From Streptomyces sp. AC512_CC834 (lineage in GTDB: Bacteria; Actinomycetota; Actinomycetes; Streptomycetales; Streptomycetaceae): DNA of 64,000 nt. The position numbers and the translations under genes are program-made. The stretch is taken from assembly GCF_019049325.1 (NCBI RefSeq), contig NZ_JAGMUO010000044.1, positions 55,692 to 119,691 of the forward strand, in the 5' to 3' direction. A model generated the notes under the pieces. The model had not been told where the DNA came from. It was given only the letters and a program-made list of their open reading frames with translations, and did not search any database. Shown one piece after another: positions 18,606 to 27,173 of the stretch; position 1 is the first letter of the stretch, and each line of letters begins with the position of its first letter.

Positions 18606-18625
18606 CCGACTACTGGAGAGTAACA

Positions 18626-21600
18626 ATGGCGAAGGTGGCGGAGATGGCGGAGAAGCAGGGGTACTGCACCCTGTGCCGCTCCCGGTGCGGTGCCGTCTAC
18701 ACCGTCGAGGGCGGGGCGCTGACCGGTGTGCGGCCCGACACCAGTCATCCCACGGGGGCCGCCCTGTGCCCCAAGGGGCGGGCCGCGCCCGAGATCGTGC
18801 ACAGCCCCGACCGGCTGACCCGGCCCCTGCGGCGCACCACCCCGAAGTCCGACCCGGACCCCAAGTGGGAGCCCATCGGCTGGGACGAGGCACTCGCCGA
18901 GATCGCCGAGCGACTGGGCCGGACGAAGGCCCGGCACGGCGCGGAGGCGGTGGCGTTCGCGGTGACCTCGCCCAGCGGCACGGCGCTGTCGGACTCGATC
19001 GACTGGATCGAGCGGTTCGTCAGGCTCTTCGGCAGCCCCAACATCTGCTACTCCACCGAGGTCTGCAACTGGCACAAGGACTGGGCGCACGCCTTCACCT
19101 TCGGCCGCGCCCTGCCGACCGCCGACTTCGCCGCCACGGACCTCGCCGTGCTGTGGGGCCACAACCCGGCCAAGACCTGGCTCGCCCAGTCCGCGGCGCT
19201 CGCCGACGCCCGCTCCCGCGGCGCGCGGCTGGCCGTCGTCGACCCGCGCCGGTCCACCAGCGCCCGGGACGCCGACCACTGGCTGCGGGTGCGGCCCGGC
19301 ACCGACGCGGCCCTCGCCCTGGGCACCGCCCGGCTGCTGCTGGAACGTGCCGCGTACGACGACGGCTTCGTGCGCGCCTGGACCAACGCCCCGCTCCTGG
19401 TGCGCCGCGACACCGGCCGCTTCCTGCGCGCCGAGGACGTCGACCCCGCGCTCACCGGTCACGTCGTCCAGGACGCCGTCACCGGGACCTGTCGGCCGTA
19501 CGACACCCGGTTCCCGGCGCACCGCCCCGAGGACTTCGCACTGGACGGCACGTACCGGATCGACACCGTCGACGGCCCCGTCGACTGCGTGCCCGCCTTC
19601 CGGCGGTACCGGGACGCCTGCGCCCCGTGGACCCCGGAGGCCACCGCTCACGCGACCGGTGTCGGCGTCGCCGAACTGGCCGCGTTCGCGGACGCCCTGG
19701 CCTCGGCACGCTCCGTCTCCTACCACTCCTGGACCGGCGTCGGGCAGCACGCGAACGCCACGCAGACCGAACGTGCCATCGCCACCCTGTACGCGCTGAC
19801 CGGCAGCTTCGACGCGCCCGGCGGCAACGTGATCTGGCCCCGGCAGCCCCTCGCCCCGGTCACCTCCCTCGACCAACTCGACGCCGGACAGCGGGCGAAG
19901 GCCCTCGGGCTCGCCGAGCACCCGATCGGACCGCCGGCGCAGGGCTGGGTCAGCGGCCGCGACCTGTGCCGCGCCGTCCTGGACGGCGAGCCCTACCCGG
20001 TGCGGGCCCTGGTCGGCTTCGGCAGCAACCTGGTGCTCTCCCAGCCCGATCCGCGGCGCACCGCCGAGGCGCTGCGCGCACTCGACTTCTACGTGCACCT
20101 GGACCTGTTCCCCAACCCCACCTCGCGGTTCGCCGACATCGTGCTGCCGGTCAACAGCCCCTGGGAGCACGAGGCCGTCAAGGCGGGCTTCGAGATCGGG
20201 CTGCGCGCGCAGGAGCACGTACAACTGCGGCCGCGCATGGTGGAGCCGGTGGGCGAGTCGCGCTCCGACACGGAGGTCGTCTTCGAACTCGCCGAACGGC
20301 TGGGCATGGGCGCCGACTTCTTCGACGGGGACGTCACGGCCGGCTGGAACCACCAGCTCGCCCCGGTCGGTCTGACCGTCGACGCGTTGCGCGGCCGGCC
20401 CGGCGGACTGCGGCTGCCTCTCGCACACACCTACCGCAAGTACGCGCGGACCGACGAGGACGGTTACGTCGGCGGCTTCGCGACTCCCACCCGCCGCGTC
20501 GAGCTGTACTCCGAGCAGTTGGCGGCGCACGGCTACTCCCCCGTGCCCGAGTACACCGACCCGCACCGCGCCACGGACGACCGCTTCCCGCTCCGGCTGA
20601 CCTGCGCCAAGAACGGCTACTTCTGTCACAGCCAGCACCGGGGGCTGACCTCGCTGCGCCGGCGCAGTCCGGACCCCGGCGTCGACATCAGCGCAGGACT
20701 GGCGCGCCTGCGCGGTGTCGTGGACGGACAGTGGGTGCAGGTGTCCACCCGCTCGGGCGCCGTCCGGATGCGGGCGCGGATCGACCCCGACCTGCACGAC
20801 GATGTCGTGGTCGCCGAGTACGGCTGGTGGCAGGATGCCCCCGACCTCGGCCTGCCCGGCTCCGACCCGTTCGACGAGCGGGGCAGCAACTACAACCTGC
20901 TCGTCGACGACGAGATACGCGACCCGGTCAGCGGCTCCGTGCCCATGCGCTCCGGCGCCTGCGACGTCCTGGCGCTGCCCCTGACGCACTGGACGGGCGG
21001 CAAGGAGTTCGTCGTGGCCGACGCCCGCCCGGAGGGCGCCGACATCGTCGCGCTGACCCTGGAACCCGCCGACGGTTCCACGCCCGGCGACTTCCGCCCC
21101 GGCCAGCACGTCACCGTGTCCTTCACCGGTCCCGGCGCGACCGGGGCGGCGGCGTCCCGCAGCTACTCCCTGACCGGACCCGCCCGTGACCCCGCCCGCA
21201 CCGGCTACGGCATCGCCGTGCGCCGGGTGCCGGACGGCGAGGTCTCCGGCCTCGCCCACACCGCCGCCCCGGGTACCCGGGCCCGGCTCACCGCACCGGC
21301 CGGGCCCTTCGTGATCCCCACCGACATCGACCGGCCCGTCGTACTGCTCGCGGCCGGCATCGGCATCACGCCGTTCCTGGGCTATCTGGAGACGCTGGCG
21401 CACAGCGGAGGCAGCGTCCCGGAGGTCGTGCTGCACCACGGCAGCCGGGACGCCGCCTCGCACGCCTTCGCCGGGCGCGTCGCAGCCCTGCGCCGGCGGC
21501 TGCCGCGGCTGCGGGTGCACACGCACTACAGCAGAAGCGGTCCCGCCGACCGGCCCTCTCCCACGCACCGCGGGCGGGTCGGGGCCGAGCACGTCGACGC

Positions 21601-22018
21601 CGGGCTGATCGCCCGCCGTGCCCGCTTCTATCTCTGCGGTCCGGAGCGGATGCTCGCCGATGTCACCGCCGGGCTCGTCGCCCGGGGCGTGCCACGCTTC
21701 GACATCTTCGCCGAGAAGTTCCACGCGGCGGCCCGAGCGGTGGCGGTTCCCGAGGACGCCCGCGCCACCGTCGAGCTGAGGCGCAGCCGCAAACGCGTGA
21801 CCTGGACCCGTGCCGACGGCACCCTGCTCCAGCTCGCCGAACGGGAAGGCGTCCGGCTGCCCAGCGGCTGCCGGCTCGGCCAGTGCGAGAGCTGTGCCGT
21901 GACCGTCCTCGGCGGCCGGGTCACCCATCTCGTCGACCCGCCCGAGGACCTGCCCGACGACCAGTGCCTGACCTGCCAGGCGCTGCCCGTCTCCGACGAC
22001 CTCGTCCTGGACGCCTGA
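18626..22018 (+). CDS. self-sufficient molybdopterin oxidoreductase: Mo domain, flavin reductase and 2Fe-2S fused, 1130 aa
   Basis: ATG 18626 has GGAGAG upstream. Residues 12-50 carry the [4Fe-4S] motif of the DMSO-reductase superfamily (C14-x2-C17-x3-C21 and a later CPKG). Residues about 55-790 form the bis-MGD domains; CNWHKDW supplies a likely Cys ligand to molybdenum, as in assimilatory nitrate reductases and formate dehydrogenases. Residues about 795-1040 form a ferredoxin-NADP reductase module (SRSYSLT flavin motif, LLAAGIGITPFLG nucleotide motif, LCGPERM). The last 85 residues form a plant-type [2Fe-2S] ferredoxin (CRLGQCESC, then DQCLTC). Electrons could therefore run between NAD(P)H and the Mo centre in one chain. 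No Tat signal is seen, so it is probably cytosolic. The substrate is unknown; the neighbouring OCD enzyme and acid transporter suggest a small amino- or carboxylic-acid compound. Confidence 0.85.
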   Translation: MAKVAEMAEKQGYCTLCRSRCGAVYTVEGGALTGVRPDTSHPTGAALCPKGRAAPEIVHSPDRLTRPLRRTTPKSDPDPKWEPIGWDEALAEIAERLGRTKARHGAEAVAFAVTSPSGTALSDSIDWIERFVRLFGSPNICYSTEVCNWHKDWAHAFTFGRALPTADFAATDLAVLWGHNPAKTWLAQSAALADARSRGARLAVVDPRRSTSARDADHWLRVRPGTDAALALGTARLLLERAAYDDGFVRAWTNAPLLVRRDTGRFLRAEDVDPALTGHVVQDAVTGTCRPYDTRFPAHRPEDFALDGTYRIDTVDGPVDCVPAFRRYRDACAPWTPEATAHATGVGVAELAAFADALASARSVSYHSWTGVGQHANATQTERAIATLYALTGSFDAPGGNVIWPRQPLAPVTSLDQLDAGQRAKALGLAEHPIGPPAQGWVSGRDLCRAVLDGEPYPVRALVGFGSNLVLSQPDPRRTAEALRALDFYVHLDLFPNPTSRFADIVLPVNSPWEHEAVKAGFEIGLRAQEHVQLRPRMVEPVGESRSDTEVVFELAERLGMGADFFDGDVTAGWNHQLAPVGLTVDALRGRPGGLRLPLAHTYRKYARTDEDGYVGGFATPTRRVELYSEQLAAHGYSPVPEYTDPHRATDDRFPLRLTCAKNGYFCHSQHRGLTSLRRRSPDPGVDISAGLARLRGVVDGQWVQVSTRSGAVRMRARIDPDLHDDVVVAEYGWWQDAPDLGLPGSDPFDERGSNYNLLVDDEIRDPVSGSVPMRSGACDVLALPLTHWTGGKEFVVADARPEGADIVALTLEPADGSTPGDFRPGQHVTVSFTGPGATGAAASRSYSLTGPARDPARTGYGIAVRRVPDGEVSGLAHTAAPGTRARLTAPAGPFVIPTDIDRPVVLLAAGIGITPFLGYLETLAHSGGSVPEVVLHHGSRDAASHAFAGRVAALRRRLPRLRVHTHYSRSGPADRPSPTHRGRVGAEHVDAGLIARRARFYLCGPERMLADVTAGLVARGVPRFDIFAEKFHAAARAVAVPEDARATVELRRSRKRVTWTRADGTLLQLAEREGVRLPSGCRLGQCESCAVTVLGGRVTHLVDPPEDLPDDQCLTCQALPVSDDLVLDA

Positions 22019-22048
22019 CCCGCACCGACCGACCTACGCACCTGCGGG

Positions 22049-22087
22049 CCTGCCGACCTGCCGACCTGCCGACCTGCCGACCTGCCC
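22049..22087. repeat. 8-bp tandem repeat between operon genes
   Basis: About five copies of an 8-bp unit (cctgccga) fill the 93-bp gap between the oxidoreductase stop and the ornithine cyclodeaminase start. Slippage could change the spacing between the two genes. Confidence 0.7.
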
Positions 22088-22111
22088 TCACAGGACTACC
22101 GAAAGACCCCC

Positions 22112-23107
22112 ATGCTGCACATCGACGCCGAACAGACCGTCGCCGCCCTCCCCTTCGACCGGCTCGTGCCCGCGCTGCGGGACGGGTTCGTGCGGGGCGC
22201 GCACAGTCCCGACCGCCACCACCACACCGTCGACGCGGACGGCGACGCCACCCTGCTGCTGATGCCCGCCTGGTCGGAGGGCGGCTTCCTCGGCGTGAAA
22301 CTGGTCAACGTCTTCCCCCGCAACGCCGCCCTCGGCCGGCCCGCCCTGTCCTCCGCGTACGTGCTGGCCGACGCCGTCACCGGGGAACACCTGGCGGTCA
22401 TCGACGGCGACGAGCTGACCCGGCGCCGCACCATGGCCACGTCCGCACTCGCCGCCGGCCACCTCGCCCGCCCGGACAGCGGCGTCCTGCTGGTGGTCGG
22501 CGCCGGACACGTCGGCAGCCTCGCCGCCGACGCCTACCGCAGCGTCCTCGGCATCCACACCGTCCTCGTGCACAGCCGGTCCGAGCAGAGCGCGGGGCGG
22601 CTCGCCGACCGGGTGAACCGGCAGGGCGTCGACGCCCGGGCCGTCACCGACCTGCCCGCGGCGGTCGCCGAGGCCGACATCGTCAGTTGCGCCACGCTCG
22701 CCACCGAACCGGTGATCCGGGGTGGCTGGCTGCGGCCCGGTACCCATCTCGATCTCGTCGGCAGCTTCCGCCCCACCATGCGGGAGGCCGACGACCAGTG
22801 CGTGCGCCGCGGTTCGGTGTTCATCGACACCCCGCAGGCCGCGCGCGAGTCCGGTGATCTGACCCAGCCCCTGGAGCGCGGCGTCCTCACCCCGGACGAC
22901 ATCCGCGGCACGCTGTCCGGCCTCTGCTCGGGCACGGTGTCCGGCCGGCGCTCCCCGGACGAGATCACCGTCTTCAAGTCCGTGGGCAGCGCGCTCGCCG
23001 ACCTCACCGCAGCGGCGGCGGTCTACCAGGCGTGCGGCCTCTCGCCCGAGCCCACCACGTCGCACACCTCCCACACGTCCCACACGTCCCACCTGTCCCA
23101 GGAGTGA
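22112..23107 (+). CDS. ornithine cyclodeaminase / mu-crystallin family NAD(P)-dependent enzyme, 331 aa
   Basis: This family includes ornithine cyclodeaminase, ketimine reductases, pyrroline-2-carboxylate reductases and lysine cyclodeaminase. Seen here: the conserved MPAW and GVKLVNVFP substrate-side strands near residues 45-65, the Rossmann start LLVVGAGHVGSLAADAYRS near residue 129, HSRSEQSAGRLADR after it, and the family C-terminal ITVFKSVGSALADL. The last 20 residues are a Thr-Ser-His repeat (TSHTSHTSH) produced by a 9-bp tandem repeat, so the tail is probably recent and dispensable. It sits between the Mo oxidoreductase and the transporter gene, 6 bp before the latter, so it is in the same operon. 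The exact substrate cannot be read from sequence. Confidence 0.85.
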   Translation: MLHIDAEQTVAALPFDRLVPALRDGFVRGAHSPDRHHHTVDADGDATLLLMPAWSEGGFLGVKLVNVFPRNAALGRPALSSAYVLADAVTGEHLAVIDGDELTRRRTMATSALAAGHLARPDSGVLLVVGAGHVGSLAADAYRSVLGIHTVLVHSRSEQSAGRLADRVNRQGVDARAVTDLPAAVAEADIVSCATLATEPVIRGGWLRPGTHLDLVGSFRPTMREADDQCVRRGSVFIDTPQAARESGDLTQPLERGVLTPDDIRGTLSGLCSGTVSGRRSPDEITVFKSVGSALADLTAAAAVYQACGLSPEPTTSHTSHTSHTSHLSQE

Positions 23108-23113
23108 TCCCCG

Positions 23114-24565
23114 ATGACCCAGCAGCACGTCCCCCCTGCTGAGCCGCAACACCCGACAGCCAGCGACAACGTCTTCGCGCGGGCCGCCGCCCGGAGCGCC
23201 GCCTTCTCCGAACGCTGGTTTCCCACCGCGCTGGTCTTCGCCCTGCTCGCCGTCGCCGTGGTGGCCGTCGCCGCGATGGCCATCGGCTCGTCGCCCGCGA
23301 AGGTCACGGGCGTGTTCGGCGACGGCTTCTGGGACCTGATCCCGTTCACGATGCAGATGGCGATGGTGGCGATCGGCGGCTACGTCGTCGCCACCGCGCG
23401 TCCCGTACAACGGGTCATCGTCAGGCTCGCCGGGATACCGTCCGACAACCGCACCGCCGTCGCCATGGTGGCCACCGTCAGCCTCACCTCGGCGCTGCTC
23501 AACTGGGGCTTCAGCCTCATCTTCAGCGGACTGCTGGTGCGCCGGCTGGCCGAGCGGGAAGACCTGCGCGTCGACTACCGCGCCGCGTCCGCGGCCGCCT
23601 ACCTGGGCCTCGGCGGAAGCTGGGCACTCGGCCTCAGCTCCTCCGCCGCCCAGTTGCAGGCCAACCCGGACAGCCTGACGGACTCGCTGCTGGACATCAC
23701 CGGCGTCATCCCCTTCAGCCAGACCATCTTCACCTGGCAGTCCCTCACCCTCGCCGCCGCGGTGATCATCACCTGCGTCGTGGTCGCCTACGTCACCGCG
23801 CCGCGCGGCGACAGCGTCCGCACCGCCACCGACCTCGGCATCGACCCGTCCGACCCGGTGGAGGAGGACCGGCCGCGCACCCGGCCCGGGGAGTGGCTGG
23901 AGTACAGCCCGCTGCTCACCTTCGTCGTCGTCGCGCTCGTCGGCGGCTGGGCCGTGCAGGAGTTCACGTCCCAGAGCCCCATCGTCGCGATCTCCGCCCT
24001 CAACACCTACAACCTGCTGGTCCTGACGCTGGGCATGCTGCTGCACTGGCGTCCGCGGCGCTTCGTCGCCGCGGTGGCGAAGGCCGTGCCGGCCACCGGC
24101 GGAGTACTGATCCAGTTCCCCTTCTACGCCGGTATCGCCGCGATCATGACGGAGGCCACCAACGGCTCCGGCAACAGCCTGTCGCACTACCTCGCCTCGA
24201 TGTTCACCGGCACGGGCTCCTCGGGGCTGTTCCCGCTGACGATGGGCGTCTACTCCGTCGTCCTCGGCTTCCTCATCCCCTCCGGAGGCGGCAAGTGGGT
24301 CATCGAGGCGCCCTACGTGATGCAGGCGGCCAACGACCTGAACGTCAACCTCGGCTGGACCGTGCAGATCTACAACGCCGCCGAGGCCCTCCCCAACCTC
24401 GTCAACCCCTTCTGGATGCTGCCGCTGCTGGGCGTGCTGAAACTGAAGGCACGCGACATCATCGGCTACACCTTTCTCTACCTGGTGGCCCTGCTGCCGG
24501 TGGTACTGGGCCTGCTCACCCTGCTGTCCCTGACCCTCCCCTACACTCCGCCCGTCCAGCCCTGA
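23114..24565 (+). CDS. AtoE-type short-chain fatty acid transporter (TIGR00366 family), 483 aa
   Basis: ATG 23114 follows CAGGAG and lies 6 bp after the preceding stop. The protein is an integral membrane transporter with about 12 hydrophobic segments. Landmarks of the family are ERWFPTALVFALL at the first helix, GFWDLIPFTMQMAM, LNWGFSLIFSGLL, and the strongly conserved C-terminal IPSGGGKWVIEAPYV and NAAEALPNLVNPFW. Characterised relatives (E. coli AtoE) import butyrate or acetoacetate-like acids. As the last gene of the GntR-controlled group it probably brings in the substrate, or exports the product, of the two upstream enzymes. It converges on the PL7-GH16 gene 32 bp away. Confidence 0.88.
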   Translation: MTQQHVPPAEPQHPTASDNVFARAAARSAAFSERWFPTALVFALLAVAVVAVAAMAIGSSPAKVTGVFGDGFWDLIPFTMQMAMVAIGGYVVATARPVQRVIVRLAGIPSDNRTAVAMVATVSLTSALLNWGFSLIFSGLLVRRLAEREDLRVDYRAASAAAYLGLGGSWALGLSSSAAQLQANPDSLTDSLLDITGVIPFSQTIFTWQSLTLAAAVIITCVVVAYVTAPRGDSVRTATDLGIDPSDPVEEDRPRTRPGEWLEYSPLLTFVVVALVGGWAVQEFTSQSPIVAISALNTYNLLVLTLGMLLHWRPRRFVAAVAKAVPATGGVLIQFPFYAGIAAIMTEATNGSGNSLSHYLASMFTGTGSSGLFPLTMGVYSVVLGFLIPSGGGKWVIEAPYVMQAANDLNVNLGWTVQIYNAAEALPNLVNPFWMLPLLGVLKLKARDIIGYTFLYLVALLPVVLGLLTLLSLTLPYTPPVQP

Positions 24566-24597
24566 CCCGGGCGCACTCCCCCGCCGCGCGGCGCGTT

Positions 24598-27042
24598 CTA
24601 CGCGGCGCCGGGTCCTACGTCTGCCGCGTCGAGCGGTGCCCGCGTGGCCGTGGACGACGACCGTTCGTCGGCGCCGGCGTCGACGCCGCCGCTGCCGTCG
24701 GCTCCGTAGATGTCGGTCTCGGTGATGCTGTTCCAGTCGTTGGACGTGTTGCCATGGCCGACGATCCGCACGTAGCGGGCCGGGGCATCGGCGAAGTCGT
24801 ACTTCTGCTGCTCACGTGTGCCGCCGCTGCTGGTCTGTCCTTCCAGGACGGCTCTCCACGACGATCCGTCGTCGGACAACTCGACGTCGAAGGTGCTCTT
24901 CCTGCTGTCCCCCTGGTGCCAGGCGACCGACACCGACCCGACGGTCTGCTCCGAACCCAGGTCGTAACGGATCCACGACCCGTCACCCTCGGCCGACCAA
25001 CGGGTACCCAGGTCGTTGTCCAGGGTGTTGGCGGGAACGTTGCCGTCGTCCGCGCTCGCCGAGACGTCCGCGACCTGTACCGGGGAACCCCCGCCGGGGT
25101 CGGTGGGGTCGGTGGGGTCCTCGCCCGCGGGTTCGATGTCGTACGTGCGGACCCAGTCGACCTCGAACACTGCCGGGCGCAGACCGCTGTCTCCGGTGAA
25201 GTTGTCCAGTTGGATGACGAGGTTCCCCAGGGGCATGTCCTGGATGTTCCCCCGGTCGTCGTTCGCGCCGTCCGCCAGCCGGAACCATTCGACACCGTCG
25301 ACGTAGCCGACCAGTTCCTCGGGCGTCCACTCGAACGCGAAGTTGTGCCACTGCGTCATGTCCAGGGGACAGAGGTCGCGGCGTTCCTTCTCGTCCGACG
25401 GGCTCTTCGGGTAGTGCAGGAACGCCGTGAGGCATTGCGCGTCGGGGTCCGAGTACTCGACCCAGTCGTACTCTCCGTTCTCGAGCCGGTTGTCCTCGGT
25501 GGGCCAGATCAGGTGCAGCGGATGGTAGAGCCCGCCCTCCGAGCCGATGTTCCGTGAGCGAGACCGGATTTCCCACCGGCCGTACTGGGTGTCACTGTTC
25601 TGCCTGATCCATCCGGTGTCGCCGTTCGCCTCACCGCGCATCGTCAGCATGCCGTCGGCGACGGTGCTGTTCTTCCCGCACCGGCGGCCGTTTCCGCTGT
25701 GTCCTTCCCAGCACTGGGCCGTGCCGCCGACGCTGCCCGACGGTACGTCCCACTTGGCGGGGTCGACCGCGCCGGTGTAGTCGAACTCGTCGGAGACCGG
25801 CAGCGGCGTGCCCCAGCCGTACCGCTCGGCGGCCTCGGCCGAGTCGCCGTCGCTGCCGTCGTCGCCACCATCGTCGCTGTGCGTGACGTTCAGCCCGTAG
25901 ATCTTCACCTGGCCGTAGTTGTCGCCGCTGCACGGATCCGAGTTGTCGCAGTTGGCCTGCGTGTAAGCGCCCGCCTTGAAGTAGGCGCCGGAGAACTCCT
26001 TCGACAGGGTGGTCTGCAACTCGCCGTTGTAGTAGGCCTTGACCTTGCCGTCACCGACCACGAACTTCGCCTGGAACCGGGTACCCGGCTCGTAGTCGTC
26101 CACCACCAGCTTGTGGTTGTCCTTGTCGCCGTCCGTGATGTAGAGCTTTTTGCCTTCCAGGCGGAAGACACTGACGTCGTCGGAGTCCCCGTGGATCTGG
26201 CCGGCGACGATGTTCGGGGTCTCCTCGGGGACGTCCGTGATGGCCTGGTCGATCACCATCGTGTGGGTGCCCGAGGTGGACGACCAACTCGCCTTCTCCT
26301 CCCCCGAGTCCGTCATCTCCCGCAGCTCCGAGCGCGGATACTTGGAGCCGCTGGTGGTGACACCGTCGACCGGGGCGCGGAACCGGACGGCCTCGCAGTC
26401 GTCGGCCGCGGTGAACCACGGGTCGTTCGCGTACGTGGCGAGTTCCGGCTGGTAGACGTTGGTGGGGGACTCCTCGTCGCCCACCGGCAGCCCGATGTAC
26501 CAGTTCGTCAGATCCAGTACGTCGGCCGGGTAGGCGCAGGAGCCACCGTCGTCGTCTCCGCCGCCGTCGGCTCCGTAGATGTCGGTCTCGGTGATGCTGT
26601 TCCAGTCGTTGGACGTGTTGCCGTGGCCGACGATCCGCACGTAGCGGGCCGAGGCGTCGGCGAAGTCGTGGTTCTGCTGGTCGAGTGTGGTGCCGCTGCC
26701 GGCTTTCCGATTCAGGACCGTGGTCCACGACGATCCGTCGTCGGACAGTTGGACGTCGAAGGTGCTCTTCCTGCTGTCCCCCTGGTGCCAGGCGACCGAC
26801 ACCGACCCGACGGTCTGCTCCGAACCCAGGTCGTAGCGGATCCACGACCCGTCACCCTCGGCCGACCAACGGGTACTCAGGTCGTTGTCCAGGGTGTTGG
26901 CGGGAACGTTGCCGTCATCGGCGCTCGCCGTGACGCTCTTGACCTCCAGCGGTGAGGTGTCCGCCGCCGCGACCGGGTGGAACGCACCCGAGACTCCGAC
27001 GGCGACCGCACCCACTAACAGCGCGTGAAGCATGCGTCTCAC
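24598..27042 (-). CDS. secreted bifunctional PL7 alginate-lyase-like / GH16-like enzyme with two discoidin domains, 814 aa
   Basis: GTG 27042 is chosen: GAGG lies 6 nt upstream and the product starts MRRMLHALLVGAVAVG, a good Sec signal ending near VAAADT. Order: discoidin (F5/8C, CBM32-like) about 36-159; PL7 alginate lyase about 165-400 with the family motifs RSELRE (near 239), QIHG (near 279) and YFKAGAYTQ (near 356); GH16 laminarinase/agarase-type domain about 418-650 with the catalytic ExDxxE pattern (GEYDWVEY, near 526) and a closing FEVDWVRTYD; second discoidin 659-782; a short Asp/Ser-rich tail. PL7 cleaves uronate polymers and GH16 beta-1,3/1,4-glucans or galactans, so the protein may attack mixed algal or fungal walls. 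The two discoidin domains are near-identical in DNA, pointing to recent duplication or to joining of two secreted genes. Confidence 0.85.
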   Translation of the reverse strand: MRRMLHALLVGAVAVGVSGAFHPVAAADTSPLEVKSVTASADDGNVPANTLDNDLSTRWSAEGDGSWIRYDLGSEQTVGSVSVAWHQGDSRKSTFDVQLSDDGSSWTTVLNRKAGSGTTLDQQNHDFADASARYVRIVGHGNTSNDWNSITETDIYGADGGGDDDGGSCAYPADVLDLTNWYIGLPVGDEESPTNVYQPELATYANDPWFTAADDCEAVRFRAPVDGVTTSGSKYPRSELREMTDSGEEKASWSSTSGTHTMVIDQAITDVPEETPNIVAGQIHGDSDDVSVFRLEGKKLYITDGDKDNHKLVVDDYEPGTRFQAKFVVGDGKVKAYYNGELQTTLSKEFSGAYFKAGAYTQANCDNSDPCSGDNYGQVKIYGLNVTHSDDGGDDGSDGDSAEAAERYGWGTPLPVSDEFDYTGAVDPAKWDVPSGSVGGTAQCWEGHSGNGRRCGKNSTVADGMLTMRGEANGDTGWIRQNSDTQYGRWEIRSRSRNIGSEGGLYHPLHLIWPTEDNRLENGEYDWVEYSDPDAQCLTAFLHYPKSPSDEKERRDLCPLDMTQWHNFAFEWTPEELVGYVDGVEWFRLADGANDDRGNIQDMPLGNLVIQLDNFTGDSGLRPAVFEVDWVRTYDIEPAGEDPTDPTDPGGGSPVQVADVSASADDGNVPANTLDNDLGTRWSAEGDGSWIRYDLGSEQTVGSVSVAWHQGDSRKSTFDVELSDDGSSWRAVLEGQTSSGGTREQQKYDFADAPARYVRIVGHGNTSNDWNSITETDIYGADGSGGVDAGADERSSSTATRAPLDAADVGPGAA
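24697..25065. repeat. 369-bp direct repeat, copy A (C-terminal discoidin domain)
   Basis: This segment matches 26566-26934 at a constant offset of 1869 bp, with only scattered differences. It encodes the second discoidin domain of the PL7-GH16 gene. Recombination between the copies would delete both catalytic domains in frame, because 1869 is divisible by 3. Confidence 0.85.
26566..26934. repeat. 369-bp direct repeat, copy B (N-terminal discoidin domain)
   Basis: Partner of 24697-25065. It encodes the first discoidin domain, directly after the signal peptide. Confidence 0.85.
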
Positions 27043-27173
27043 AGGGCCTCGCTTCGATTGACGGCCCCGGCCACCCGGGACGGCTGGTCGGGGCCGGACG
27101 GTTGTGGTGACCGGAGGCACTGTGTCAGCCGGGTGACGGGACGGGTCCCGTACACCTCATCCACTCTGTCGCG

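Noticed and set aside
18302..21928. A 1208-residue minus-strand frame that merges with the GntR gene
   Set aside because: Only the far end overlaps GntR sequence and in a different frame; the rest is shadow of the Mo oxidoreductase.
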